Assembly: GCA_963580455.1 (NCBI GenBank)
Contig: OY756963.1
Location: forward strand, 24,075,555-24,139,554
From: Euonymus europaeus
Lineage: Eukaryota; Streptophyta; Magnoliopsida; Celastrales; Celastraceae
DNA: 64,000 nucleotides
Reading direction: 5' to 3'
In this document: positions 1 through 12,173 of the stretch, piece after piece
Layout of the letters: the number at the start of each line of letters is the position of its first letter
Position numbering within the stretch: position 1 is the first letter of the stretch
Notes under the pieces: model-generated
What the model saw: only the letters and a program-made list of their open reading frames with translations
Database searches by the model: none
What the model was told of the DNA's origin: nothing
Made by a program: the position numbers and the translations under genes

Positions 1-208
1 TTAGGTCAAATTATTTAGTCGATTATGTCAAAATTGTTTACTTTCAATTGATTTAGTGAAAATTGTATTATTTTTTTTTGAAAAAATCCAAAAAAAAAAA
101 ATAGTTTCGATCAATTTTGATTTTGATAATTATTTTGTTTATACCTATTATTTTCTAAAATAGCAGCATACCCCAATCCATTGCGTACCAAACGACCACC
201 ATATCCAA

Positions 209-806
209 TAGGGACGGCAAAAATCTCCACGGGGATTCGACCCGAATTATATATGTAATATTTTTTATATATATAATAAATATATTAACATATTTAATAT
301 ATATTTATATAAAGAAACATATGAATATATATATATTCATACATATATATATAACTTTTCTCTTATACGGACATAGGTTTAGGACTGCAACTTGTGTCTG
401 TATAAGAGAAAAGTCCTATATATATATATGTGTATGTATTAATATATATGAATATATTTATATATTTTCATATCTTCAATTTTCTAGAGATTATTATCTC
501 ATTTTGTATGTCGTAGTTTGATCTCATAGTTTGCACATTTTTTGTACTTGATTATTATAATTTTCATGTCAATTGATATACTCTACTATAAATGTTCAAT
601 TTGTCTCATTTCCATCAATGACCTAAATTATTTTTTTATCGAGATTTTTAAGATTCTTATAATATATTTAAGTATGATTGAATTGTAAGAAAAAATTAAG
701 TTAGGATCAAAGACATACAACAATTTTATTGAACCCTAAAATTTGGAGACGGGATTTAGGGACGGAGATGAGAAGTACATACCACCCCGTTCCATGGCCA
801 TACCTA
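209..806. mobile_element. hAT-like non-autonomous element (tentative)
   Basis: The left end reads TAGGGACGGCAA and the right end reads TGGCCATACCTA, which form an imperfect inverted pair typical of hAT elements. The interior is AT-rich with many ATATAT stretches and a CGACCCGAAT motif near the left end. A related copy in the opposite orientation lies at 34770-35113, with the same end sequences and the same AT-rich core. No clear 8 bp target duplication survives, so the boundaries are approximate. Confidence 0.42.
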
Positions 807-1288
807 ATAAGATTCAATGTATTCATTGCTTGTCCTAATCAGAAATTCTTACTCATTTCAAAATTTGACCGTTTGTCCGAGCGTACTTTCTCATATCTCC
901 ACGTCCTAGATCTCTGCAACTTCACAACGATAATCTATTTCATCTAAAGAAACAGTTTCAGCCCATTTTCCTTCCTAATGTCATTAACCCTAGTAATCAC
1001 TTCAAATTTCGGTTTCAATTATGAGAAGAATTTCTCATCGAAAGGTTGAAACTTTTGAAGAAAGTTAAAAATTGCTCTGGTAGTCCAGTACTCAAATTGT
1101 CTTCTTCCAACGAATCCGTATATGGAAACACAGTTTTCATTTATTTCCCTTAGTTGGGGTCTTCACTGGTTTTAGGATTTTCAATGCCATTGTCGTTGAA
1201 TATACTCTCTGGATCTGAGGAGCTTTTCTGAGCTTGTTGCCTTTCCCAGTGAAATTTGAGACTTCTGTTTTAGAACTTTGTCTTCCAG
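807..1288. other. Promoter and 5' leader of the epimerase gene
   Basis: This stretch contains no gene of its own. It must hold the promoter and 5' untranslated leader of the gene starting at 1289. I see no unambiguous TATA box. A short minus-strand reading frame at 1137-1340 has no recognisable family and lies across the true start, so it is not called. Confidence 0.5.
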
Positions 1289-4200
1289 ATGGGACATTCT
1301 GCAGCAGTGTGGGATTGCAAGGCAGCCATTGAGATGTCAAAGGACTGGAATGGGATCGAACAGATCCTGCTTAGGAACCCACAGGGAGCTTCTGCTCGAG
1401 TGAGATTCTCTTTGCTTTTCTTTTGAAGCCATCAATTTTATTACTCATATTAATCAATTTATAGTGTGAGTACTTTAGCCAAACAGGGGGAGGAAGCCAT
1501 GTTTAATTTTGATTTGGTGGGATCAATTAATGGTCTAGGGTTACTTTTTTTCATTTTTTTTTGTTTGTTTGGATAATGTAGGTTAGCATGCACGGAGGAC
1601 AGGTTGCTTCTTGGAGGAATGAGCGAGGCGAGGAACTCCTATTTACCAGTAGTAAGGTGTGGTTTTTAAAATCATTTGTTTGATATTTTCTTGGCTTTAT
1701 ATTGTTTTGTTTGGTAAATGTGTTCTAGTTTGGGGCAATTATCTCCCAAAGTAGTAGGATTTTCGTTCTCACTGCTGTATTATCTAATTCCGTTACCTGT
1801 CGGAGTTTTCTTTACCGAAATTATGGTCCAGTTCAAAATAATTCATCTTGCATTAATATTCCTTCTTTCTTTTGTCAGTTAGGGACATATCATGAAACTT
1901 CATATCCCTTATTTTTTCCAGAGCCTCAGAGGAAGATATTTTTGTTTGTAGACAATTGTTCGATAAGCGGTACAATTTGAATGCGAGAGTTGATTTTGCT
2001 TATGGTTGGCTGACAATTGACAAACTAAGTTACAAAATTGGCTTTAGGTCTCAAGTACCATACAGATTGTTTTGTTGCTTGCCAAGGATAACACGAACTC
2101 TCACAACTTACTAGTTGACTAAATTATTACGTTCCTCGCCTTATAGTTTATTAAATCTTATGCTTGATATGACACTGATTTACGAATTTTGGGATGTAAC
2201 TTAATCAATTTGATATTAAAGTTGCTTTCAGTACTAGATAGTATGGAGTGAATTTTGTATCGAATGCAGGCAATCTTTAAGTCCCCAAAAGACATTCGAG
2301 GCGGAATCCCTATTTGCTTCCCACAGGTAATGTTATAGTTATCGCGTTATACATTCCAACCATACAAAAAGTGTCTCACAGACACATCCTTTTAATGTTT
2401 ATGAAGTTCGGAAATTGTGGGTTACTGGAGCAGCATGGTTTTGCTAGGAACAAGATTTGGGTTATTGATGAAAATCCTCCACAGCTTCACCCTAATGATT
2501 CACATTGCAAATCTTTTATTGACTTGCTGCTTAAACCATCCGAAGAAGACCTCAAGTGCCGGCCCCATAGGTACAAGCTTTGTCCTGTAAATCCCTTGTC
2601 AATTCATTAATAGTTTAATACTATCAGTGTAATGGTTGAAAAGGAAACGAAACTAAGAACTGAAGTTATTCTTTTTTATTTCCACTTGTTCAAGTCAAAA
2701 TTTCACTCAATGGAGAATGAGCCCTTTACTGGCGTGAATGACTTATTTAAATGACTGAAACTGTAGTAGTGAAAGTTTTTATTGTTAAAGTGTTATTTGC
2801 TGTGAGAATTTGTATTTGTGTGGATAGGAGGTGGGATAGCTTGATAAACTTTTTATTCAAAGTGAGTAGTTAATTTTGAATTATTAGATCAGAATCTGGC
2901 CTTTGTTTAGGCCGACAATTGCCAGAGGACAAGTTAGAGAGCGTTACTGATCTTTGGCTTTCTCATATTCACATCCAGTGAGAATGCTCATTAGAACTAA
3001 CAGTCTTTTTTTTCTTCATTTCTTCAGTTTCGAGTTTCGTCTTCGGGTCTCCCTTTCTGCAGATGGTGATCTGACATTAATATCACGTGTTAGGAATGTC
3101 AATGGCAAGCCGTTTAGTTTTTCGTTTGCATACCACACGCACTTGTCAGTTTCTGACATCAGGTAAGGATTATTTATCCATAGCCTGAACCATTTATTTT
3201 ATAGTTTGCATATCATACATACTTGTTAGTGTGTGACATTAGGTATGGTCCATTTCCTTTATAGTCTAAAAAACATTTTCCTTCTTTCACATACCAAGAA
3301 TATTGAATATTATGATGTTTGACCAAAGACTATGAGGTTAGTTAGAATTTTCTTGTGTTCAACATTTAATGTTTGAATGTTGATTTGCGTGTGGTTTCAC
3401 AATGAAAATAGTTTTCTGATTTCAATTGTCACTGATCTCGGGGTATCTTTTCCGAAATGAGAAATAAATTTAGATATTTAAAATGGATAGTTACCGTCAC
3501 AAAACATGGATTTCAAATACACTATCAGTTTGCTTTACTTATAAATGATTAATGATCATTTAGAGGATATCTATGCCTCATAATAGTCTTACTTGCATTT
3601 GATATTTGTTGTTTAAGTTGACTTGTATCTGCTACAGTGAAGTTAGGATAGAAGGATTGGAGACTCTCGACTACCTAGACAGCCTTTGCCAAAGAGAACG
3701 GTTTACGGAACAAGGAGATGCCATAACTTTTGAATCTGAGGTAAATAGTGAACTTTTCCTCCATTCTGAGATGTTATAAAGCATATAATTCAGAGTCTTG
3801 TTTTTCTTTTTATCAATTTCCAGCCAAGAATATTCCATTTCTTGATGCTTATTGTTTATTTTACTCTTGAATGGATTTTGGGTTTTGACAAAATGCAGAG
3901 ATTTCGATTTTGAAGTTCCTCAATTTTGGCTGGTTAAATAGTAGTAGGTGTTTCCATGAATTTCCTGTGACTGCAGCAATGAATATCCACTGAAAAAGAA
4001 AGATCTATCATTTCTTTTTCCTTTTATCAAGTTTTACTCGAAAATGTCAAGTGTTTTGTGTGGAATTTAGGCATGCGTTTGAATTTGACCTTTTCCTATG
4101 TATTAAATCAACTTCTCTTCTTGATTTTCAATGAAGGAATGTTTGTGTTTTAGTTAATATTTTTATCTTCTCATTTCCTTTATAGTTCATTCCGAGATAT

Positions 4201-4958
4201 ATTCTGTTTGCAAAAATGCTTCTATTATAGGAATGAGATTCAAAAAAATCCTGGATCTTAGATCAATTTGTAAAGAATGGAGGATTCTATGTCGACAAGA
4301 GGTGAATAAGATGCAGCTGCTCTTAATTTAACAATGATGTTATGCTTCGTCTCCTTTAGTTTTTTCGAGCAGACTGAGTGAGATTACTTAGAAGTGCCAT
4401 TTTTAAAGGCTATTTTGTTTTCTTCATACAGGTTGATCGAGTATATCTTAATTCTCCGAGTATTATTGCGGTACTTGATCATGAAAAGAAGCGTACATTT
4501 GTTATAAAAAAGGAAGGACTACCAGACTGCGGTAGGCTTCTATACTTGAGCTTGTACAATAGGAAAAATAAGCAAGACTTACCAAGTAGTTAGGTAGGTT
4601 TTTATTATGTTAACAATAAATTCTGGACTACCCCGAATAAGCTGGTTGTAGTGTTTGGATAAAGGCTTTGATGATAATGATGATCAAGTTTTAGAAAAAT
4701 TGGATAAAATATGATGGATCCTACCATTTTCCCCTTCTAACCTTTATTTTATCCCTTTGTGAAGTTGTGTGGAATCCATGGGAGAAGAAATCAAAATCAA
4801 TGGCAGACTTTGGTGATGAGGAGTACAAGCAGATGGTTTGTGTTAATGGAGCTGCCATTGGGAGACCTATCACCCTAAAGCCAGGTGAGGAATGGACCGG
4901 GCGATTAGAGCTCTCGGTTGTGTCTTCAAGTTTCTGCAGCGAGCAGTTTGATCTTTAG
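1289..4958 (+). CDS. Glucose-6-phosphate 1-epimerase-like protein (aldose 1-epimerase family)
   Basis: Eight exons join into 312 residues: 1289-1399, 1582-1656, 2270-2326, 2407-2570, 3028-3162, 3638-3740, 4432-4531 and 4765-4958. Every junction has GT-AG borders and keeps the frame. The product matches the YeaD/YMR099c-type hexose-6-phosphate mutarotases, which interconvert the alpha and beta anomers of glucose 6-phosphate in the cytosol. Family landmarks are MHGGQVASWRNERGEELLF, GGIPICFPQFG, LLEQHGFAR with the first active-site His, AYHTHLSVSDI with the second conserved His, VVWNPWEKK and LKPGEEWTGRLELS. Length is normal for the plant family (about 310). The oddity is CVNGAA, where the family has an acidic residue (CVE or CVD) that acts as the catalytic base. 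The start was chosen because MGHSAAVWDC begins the conserved N-terminus and no upstream in-frame exon is needed. Confidence 0.93.
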
Positions 4959-5683
4959 AGGCAAGGTTTTTGAATGGTTTTGTAATGTGCTCATAGCTTT
5001 AGTTTCAGGAATGGCATCATCATCAGTAGTTTTAAATCGACGGTGAGTATGAACCTGATTTAGGGTTTAGAGTTCGGGTGGCATGCCTAAGTTTTTGAGA
5101 TGGTTGTCAAACCCTTCTTCATGAACCCTAGAAATAATTTCTTTTTATCTCCTGATTAATTCTGAAATATGTTGTCTGTAGAAAAATATCATTGCAGCTC
5201 AATGATTCAGATTAGATTTTATTTGATTTTCTTTTCACAGCATACTTGCAAGCACGAATAGGCTCTTTCCAAAATATTTTTTGAATACAAACATGGGTTA
5301 CACATTTGTATTTTCTCTTAAATCTCTTTTAGATAAGTTTTAAAAAAATGGAGAGATTTAAAGAGGATTTGAAAGAAGATTTCACTAATTTTTTCCTAAA
5401 ATATTTCGGGTAACAAAATGGGGTTATTTAGAAGGAAGACAAAGATAAATTAAGTTATTTATAAGTAAAAATATATATTTTGCCCTTATACACAACACTT
5501 TAAATTAAAACAAGGATAAAATAATAAATTTAACTAATTTTCTTTCTTTTATGTTCTTCTATAATGAGTTAATGACTATTCAAACAGAAATAACAAATTC
5601 GTTCTTTCATTTTTATTTTTTTTGAACTGTACAAACATGATAAAGGAAAAAATATTCTACCTTTTTTTCTCTTCTCCTCTAAG
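4959..5683. other. 3' flank and AT-rich spacer
   Basis: This covers the 3' untranslated region of the epimerase gene, then AT-rich DNA. From about 5575 to 5683 the text resembles the terminal segments repeated at 8285-8590 (CAAACA, pyrimidine-rich TTTTCTCTTCTCC). This suggests duplicated ends of the neighbouring element. No gene is visible. Confidence 0.45.
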
Positions 5684-8424
5684 AGTGTGTTTGGATTGAG
5701 ACGGGAGGGGGAGGAAGATAAGAGAAATTATCTTGCTCATAATTGATTTGTTCGGATAGGTTAGAAAAAATAAAGAGTGAGACTTTATGGGAAGATTTAT
5801 CTAATTTTTTGTTAAATTTAGTCCTCTCCAAATTTGGGTCATTTGGAGCAAAGAGAAATAAAAAGTAAGTTATTTATAAGTGAAATATCTATTTTATGTT
5901 TTTAGATAATAATTTTACTTGAAAATAATGATATATTAGTAAATTAAAGGGCAAATTAAATAAAATGACATAATCATGTTTAATTTTAGAAGGAAGTCAA
6001 ATTCATTTAAAAAATGAGAAATAAGGACAAAATAATTAAACTACCAAAATTATCTCTCATACATTATACATGGTTTTCATCTTCGACAATCATATCTCCT
6101 CTTCCTGACATCTGATCGAAGAGAGACTACTGCAGTTGAAATTGTATCGTCGAGAGGAGTCCAACGACTGGGGTCTCTCCTCAATCCGCCTCCAGAAAAA
6201 GCCGGATCAAGGCAAAACGTTCGAAACACATTTTGCCTCGATCTAGACGTTTCTGACATCGGATTGAAGCGATATTGGTGGTGTTTGATTTGTATCGGCC
6301 AAACGATTCCAACGCCACCAGTTTTACCTCAATCCAAAGTCGAAAACAGTTGTAGTAATGAAAAGAAGTTTTGGGGCGTCGTCGAAGCTTCACAGTGGCT
6401 TTTCGGCTGCTATGGACCTCTGTTCTGGCTGCCATAGGTCGGGTTTTACTCCTCTCATAGTTGCGCTTCTTTTGAGACCAACGACGATCATTTTGGTGGT
6501 CGGACAAAAAAGTTAGGCTAAAAAATATGAAATCATAGTTTTAAAACTAAATTCTCTATAGAACCTATATTTTCTGTAGAACCTTTATTTATCTTTAGAA
6601 TCACTTTTTCTCTGTAAAATATATTTTTCTCTATACAATAGACCCAAAACTCGTATTCAATACTAAAACCCTATGTTCCAAAGTTCAGACATAAAAGTCA
6701 GGCCAAAAAATATGAAATCATAGTTTTCGTTCTACTGCTAGTGCATAACTTTTTCTCTCTTTATAACCTATATTTCTCTGTAGAACTCTTTTTCTCTATA
6801 GAACATATATTTTTCCATAGAATCTTTATTTATATTTAGAATCACTTTTTCTCTATACAAAATACCTAAAGCTCGGATTCAATACTAAAATCATATGTCC
6901 CAAGTCAGGCCAAAAAATATGAAATCACAATATTCTTTCTACTGCTAGTGCATAACTCATTTTCTCTTTATAACTTATATTTTTATTTCTCTGTAGAACC
7001 TATATTTTTTTGTAGAACCTTTATTTATCTTTAAAATCAATTTCTCTTCGTAAAATATCTTTTTATCTCTACAATAGACCCAAAGCTCGGATTCAATACT
7101 AAAATCCTATGTCCCAAGTGATGAACCCAAGGTTCTGACATAAAAGTCATGTCAAAAAATATGAAATCACATTTTTCGTTATATTGTTAGTGCATAACTC
7201 TTGTTCTCTTTATAACTTATATTTCTCTGTAAAACCTTTATTTCTCTGTACAATTCTTTTTCTATGTAATTTTTTTTTCTCTATTTGACAGACCCAAAGA
7301 ATAGATTCACTACTAAACTTTTATGTCCCAAGTGATGAACCTTAAGGCTCGGATTCGTTAAACCCTAACGTGCTCAAGGAACGAATTCACTACTAAAATA
7401 TTAAATGTCACAAGTGCTAAACCCTAGTGTCCTAACTACTAAACCCTAATGGGCTCGGGTACCCTAAACACCGGGTTCAAACTTCAAAAATTGGTTAGAA
7501 CTCTTTTTCCTGTAGAACTATTTTTTCTCTATTCGACAGATCAAAACCCGGATTCGCTATTAAAAACCTATGTCCCAAGTGATGAACTAGAAAATTCAGA
7601 TTCACTAAATCCAACAAATTCTTACCATTGGAAGCACTTAAAGCAAGACCTAGATAATGAGTCAATAATATCATCATAAAATGTACAGTGCTATTTTTCT
7701 CTGTAGAACCTTGGAAAATGTTTTTGACCAAGTAATCACTTTCCGATGACGGATTGAGGCGAGACCAGTGACGTTGGAATTTGCCCAACCAAGATGAATT
7801 CAAAGTCACCGGTCTCCTCTTGATCAGTCTTCAGAAACGGTCAGATCGAGGTAAAACACGTTCTGATTGGTGCCGACTATTTTGCCTTGATTTGGAAGTT
7901 TCCAATGTCGGATCTCGACAAGTCTAATGGCGTTGGATTTTGCTCGGCCTAACAATTCTAACACCACTGATCTCACCTTGATTGACAGTTTCTGATGTCG
8001 AATCTTGGCAAGGTCAATGGAGTTGGATTCGTCTCAACCTCACGATTCCAACGCCACTGGCCTCTCCTCAATTCAAAGTCGGAAGCATCCACAACGAGAA
8101 AAATAAGTTTTCAATTATATTTGATTGGAATAACAATGACAAATCTGCAATTTCAAGTTTTGTCCTTAATTCAATAAATTTAAAAATCAGCTGGACCTTA
8201 ACTCACAAAAAAAATCAACTGTCATTTTACTCTTAAAAGTTAGTAAATTTGGACCTAAGCTTAATTTTCCCTAAATTAAACCAATTTTTTGAGTTTCTTT
8301 TCTCATATCCAAACAAGAAATGAAAAATTCATTTTTTTAAACTATCCAAACATGGAAAAGTAAAAAAATTATACATTCTTTTTTTTTCCTTTAATGTATT
8401 TCTCTTCCTCAATCCAAACACACT
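5684..8424. mobile_element. 2.7 kb TIR transposon-like element without a transposase
   Basis: The left end AGTGTGTTTGGATTGAG (5684-5700) has a perfect 17-base inverted copy, CTCAATCCAAACACACT, at 8408-8424. The interior has no convincing long coding frame. It contains a tandem array (about 6521-7340) and subterminal blocks built on a motif like CGATTCCAACGCCAC (near 6300, 7770, 7930 and 8040) that occurs in both orientations. This is the structure of a large non-autonomous DNA element. The superfamily is uncertain because no target duplication is clear. Short reading frames at 6077-6507 and 7449-8236 are frames across repeats, not genes. Confidence 0.6.
6521..7340. repeat. Degenerate tandem array, period about 185-242 bp
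   Basis: The marker AAAAATATGAAATCA recurs at about 6521, 6706, 6913 and 7155. Each is followed by the same order of blocks: CTGCTAGTGCATAACT (in three copies), CTCTGTAGAACC, a CTCTATACAATAGACCC-like block and ATTCAATACTAAAA. Unit length varies between 185 and 242 bases through internal indels. The array lies wholly inside the TIR element. Confidence 0.72.
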
Positions 8425-8590
8425 AATGTGTTTTCCTTTATTTTCTCTTATAATAACCATCCAAACAAGAGAAATGACAAAATTTATTATTTTAAAAAAA
8501 TAATTATTCAAGCATAAGAAAAATAAAAATATTATATATTTTATTCTCTTCCTTTAATCAATTTCTCTCCCCGTCCCTCAATCCCAAAAT
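8285..8590. repeat. Duplicated MITE-type terminal segments
   Basis: Two similar segments of roughly 125 bases follow each other. Each begins near ATCCAAACAAGA, passes through AT-rich DNA and ends in a pyrimidine-rich TTTCTCTxCCxxxCTCAATCC block (ending near 8424 and 8585). The right terminus of the large element therefore appears duplicated next to itself. Confidence 0.4.
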
Positions 8591-8597
8591 ACTCTAA

Positions 8598-8847
8598 GGC
8601 TGTGTTTGGAATGATAGGTTTCATAAAACCTCAGGAAACCTTGTTTGGTAGAAGGTTTCAAAAAAGAAGTTTCATGAGATTTTTTAAAATTGTGCTTGAG
8701 GTTATTTTTATATTTTCACTTTTATTTTATAATAAAACCTCCCCAAACCCTCAAATTGAAGGTTTCACTTTTACTTTGAGATAGAAGTTTCAAGAGATTT
8801 TGGAAGATTTCGTGAAACCTAACTAAACTTTCTACCAAACAGACTCC
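8598..8847. mobile_element. Small MITE (~250 bp)
   Basis: The left end GGCTGTGTTTGGAATGATAG and the right end CTACCAAACAGACTCC are imperfect inverted repeats. Inside them GGTTTC and GAAACC blocks also face each other. The element has no coding capacity. Confidence 0.45.
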
Positions 8848-9488
8848 TTCCAAAGACTTCCTAAATGTGTTTTCCTTCCTTTATCTTCCATTTTCTCAAT
8901 CCAAATAAACCATAAAAGAAAATATTGATTTTTTTTTAAAATTTAAAATTTTAATATTTAGTAATCTATCCAAATAAGCAGAGGTGTCGAACGGGCCTCG
9001 GGCCCAATAATCAATCCAAATAAGAATAAATATAATTTACAATTTTTTATTTTAATTAGAAAGCCATTTGAGATATGACAATATAAATGCATCTGCTTAT
9101 CATGATTTGGTTATCATTAGCCAAATTGGAAGAGAAAGGAGAGTTCCCGCCATGTCAGCACCCAAATGATGAGAACGAGCATCGCCATAAAGAGACAAAC
9201 ACCCGATCCCTCTCCTCTGTCTTCTCCTCTCTCGAACCACTTTCTTCTCTTGATCCGATTTCCCATCATTTCTGATTCGGATCGCATTTCAGATCTCTCT
9301 GTCTTCGGCCAACATCACTAGCAATTCCTTTCAATTCTTTTCTCAATTTTAAGGTCTGACTCACTTACTCCTTCGAATTAATTTGTTCACATCTGCGTGC
9401 ACTTCATCATATCAAGATCATTTCCATTGCATTTTACTATCTCGAATTTCAATTTCACAGCAGAATTGGAATTGGGCGTGCTTCAAAA

Positions 9489-10217
9489 ATGGCAGATCCA
9501 TCTGTGACGCCGGTTCTCCGTAAACCGCCCGGTTACATAGACCCTCACACCCCCTCACACCCCGGACCCAAACCAACACCCCCCAGAAAACCCGCCCTCC
9601 CTACCTCCTTACGCCCGAAGAAGAGACGCAGGCGTTGTTGTCGTATAATCTGCTGCTTCCTCTGCGTCTTCCTCTTAATCTTCATCATTCTCTTCATACT
9701 CTCCGGCGGCCTCTTCTACTTATGGTTCGACCCCAAACCTCCCGTGTTTCACCTACAGTCATTCAAGATCCCCCAATTCATTGTCTCCGTCAAACCCGAC
9801 GGAACGTTCCTCAGCGCGCATACGGTGACCAGAATTGAAATTAAGAATCCTAACGGAAAGCTGAGGTATTACTACGGCGGGTCCGACGTGGATGTGACGG
9901 TGGGGAAACATCAGAAAACAAAGTTGGGGTCGGCGTTTGTGGCTGGTTTTGTTCAGAAGAAAAAGAACACAACGAGGTTGAAAATACAGACCCAAGTGAA
10001 GGACCAGTTGGTGGATGATGCGACCGGGGCCAAGCTCAGGGATGGATACAAGAACAAGAACTTGGTTATCAACGTGGCAGTAAGAAGCAAGGTGGGATTG
10101 GGTGTGGAAGGGATCAAGATTGGGTTCCTGAGTGTCAATGTTTTTTGTGGAGAAGTAAGTTTGAAGCAACTCGGCGATGTGATGCCCAAATGCACCATCA
10201 ACATGTTCAAATGGTAA
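9489..10217 (+). CDS. NDR1/HIN1-like (NHL) LEA2-domain membrane protein
   Basis: The 242-residue product has a Pro-rich cytosolic N-terminus (about 1-40), a basic cluster KKRRRRCC (44-51), one hydrophobic membrane segment (about 50-78) and an LEA2 beta-sandwich domain (about 100-215). This is the type II architecture of NHL proteins, which sit in the plasma membrane or endomembranes and are often linked to defence and stress. A 5'-leader intron is likely, with acceptor TTTCACAG near 9461. The last codons read TGG TAA, but ATG|GTAAGT at 10213/10214 is a perfect donor and TCATTGCAG at 10297 a good acceptor. If that 84-base intron is spliced, the stop moves to 10311-10313 and the tail becomes KWINIH (246 residues). 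The long minus-strand frame across this gene is a shadow. Confidence 0.88.
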   Translation: MADPSVTPVLRKPPGYIDPHTPSHPGPKPTPPRKPALPTSLRPKKRRRRCCRIICCFLCVFLLIFIILFILSGGLFYLWFDPKPPVFHLQSFKIPQFIVSVKPDGTFLSAHTVTRIEIKNPNGKLRYYYGGSDVDVTVGKHQKTKLGSAFVAGFVQKKKNTTRLKIQTQVKDQLVDDATGAKLRDGYKNKNLVINVAVRSKVGLGVEGIKIGFLSVNVFCGEVSLKQLGDVMPKCTINMFKW

Positions 10218-10313
10218 GTAATTATCACAAATCATGCATGTTTTACTTGAATTAATTGCATGGATGGTTTTGGATCTTCTAACATTACTCATTGCAGGAT
10301 CAACATACATTAA

Positions 10314-10988
10314 CGTTGTTCTTGCTCCCGGAGGAGGATCGATGTACACCGGAGTTAATTTATATATAGCTAACTTTTGCCATAAAAGATCCATGGTATT
10401 ATATATTATATATGTATATATTGATTGGAATATTGGATTGTGTAGCGGTGGGGATGAATTGGAAATGCGGGTCTTGGATTGCAAATGCTTCCTTGCATGC
10501 AAAAGCAACCAATAAACCCAGAGAAAGAAAAAACAGAGTAAGGTGCGACATCTTATTGTTAGTTCTTTTGGGGAATTAAAGGGTCGTATTCACTTGTAGT
10601 GGAAAGACAACATAAGAAGAGTGACGGCCTCGCCAAGTAAAGAAAGTGCAGGCCAGCCTGGAGAAGGATATTGTATCTGCATCACCTTTACATTGACTGA
10701 AATCTGAAAACCTCTTTTTGAACCAATACCTAGCTATTTGGTTATTGCTACCATTCTAGTTTTATTGTAAAGTTTTTCTTTTGCGGAAATGGAGAGTGGG
10801 TTGGGGTTGGGGTTGATATCATAAATATAAATGAAGTTATTTTCTTTTAGGATTACTTATACTTAATAGCACTGATGAAAAATAGGAGCCGCTACACTTT
10901 GGTCACCGAATTTGTATTTACTCACCTTAAGTGTGTCCGCCCTTGTTAATGGATACGTTTTGTGTTCGACCAATTCAATTCAACTACT

Positions 10989-11024
<36 letters not shown>

Positions 11025-11633
11025 AGTGATATAGGGTCTTCTTGTGTTAGTTGACTCCAAATTTTTGGGATAAAAATTCAGATGATGATGATTTGAGACC
11101 TATAATCATTATCTTTCGAGTGTGTATAAATCCAATAAATCACACACACCAGAAAAATATATAATAATTTCATACCTCAGTGCGAGAGCGCAGATAGAAG
11201 TTAAACCCACAACCAGGGATGGAGCTATATTGGGAATTTTGAAGATTTTTTCCCGATAAGGATAGGATGTAGTCAAGATCACGTACGAGAGGGCACTGAG
11301 GGAGTTTGAAGACAAAATGTAGTTGTGTTATCATCAGATAAAACATCTACTTATATAACAAAATCCAGCTTTCTATGCTAATATAACTGTGAAGTCCCAA
11401 CTCTAATTTTTTTTTTTGGGTAATAGTCAAGAAACGAAAAATATTTTTTGCCTAAATAAAAACTTAAAGTTGATGCAAAATTTAGAAGCAAAAAATCATA
11501 AAAAAATGATTAGTGGTGTCCAAAATTGAAACTTCAAGTGATTTATATGTAACGTTTGAACATTCATTTACAAAAATGAAAAATGACAAATCTTTTAATG
11601 ATCAAAAATATACTTAATCCCTTATTTTACCTT
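10314..11633. other. 3' flank and spacer
   Basis: The region holds the 3' untranslated region of the NHL gene, then AT-rich DNA with the AT palindrome listed separately. Short frames at 11109-11315 show no family resemblance. No gene is supported. Confidence 0.45.
10987..11029. repeat. (AT)n microsatellite inside a perfect palindrome
   Basis: An alternating AT run of about 30 bases is bordered by ACTCAAAT on the left and ATTTGAGT on the right. The whole 43-base segment is self-complementary and can form a cruciform. Confidence 0.85.
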
Positions 11634-12173
11634 TAGGCTTTGTTTGGGAGGGGGGAGGGGGGAGGGGAGGGGGGAAGAAAAATTTAAGGGGAATGAAAAA
11701 TGAAAGGGAGGGGAGGAAAAATTAATTTTATCTTTTTTTGTTTGGATATTCAAAAAATAGGAAAAAGGAAAATGAAAAAGTGTATTATTATGATTTGTAA
11801 AATTGATAAAATTTATCATATTACCCTTTATATAAATTATATATACATATATGTTATTACATGGGACCCACCCGTTTTAATTTATTTACAACAATCAACG
11901 TGGGCTCCACCTATTGTATTATATATGTAATTAATTCATTGTGAGGAATAGAGTAGTAAATTACTACGTGGGACCCACGTTTTCCCTTCCATCCGTACCT
12001 TTTTCTTCCAGTTTTGGGAGTAAAAATAAACACATGGCCCACCAGATTTTACTCACAAAACTTACTCCCAAATTTCACCTTATCATCCCAAACACCCAAC
12101 ATTTTCAATTTCTCTTCATTTTACCTTCATATTTTACTCACCCTCATTTTCACCCCCTTCCCAAACAGTACGT
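11634..12173. mobile_element. MITE with G-rich ends
   Basis: The left end is TTAGGCTTTGTTTGGGAGGG. The right end, CCCTTCCCAAACAGTACGTTA, is its imperfect inverted copy. The interior is AT-rich and non-coding. It abuts the next MITE directly at 12173/12174. Confidence 0.55.

Noticed and set aside
6077..6507. Overlapping minus-strand frames of 60 and 108 residues
   Set aside because: They cross the subterminal repeat blocks of the TIR element, are Arg-rich and resemble no transposase.
9759..10508. 249-residue minus-strand reading frame across the NHL gene
   Set aside because: It is the complement of a well-supported coding exon and its composition (many His, Thr, Leu) matches no family. The plus-strand LEA2 frame is the real one.
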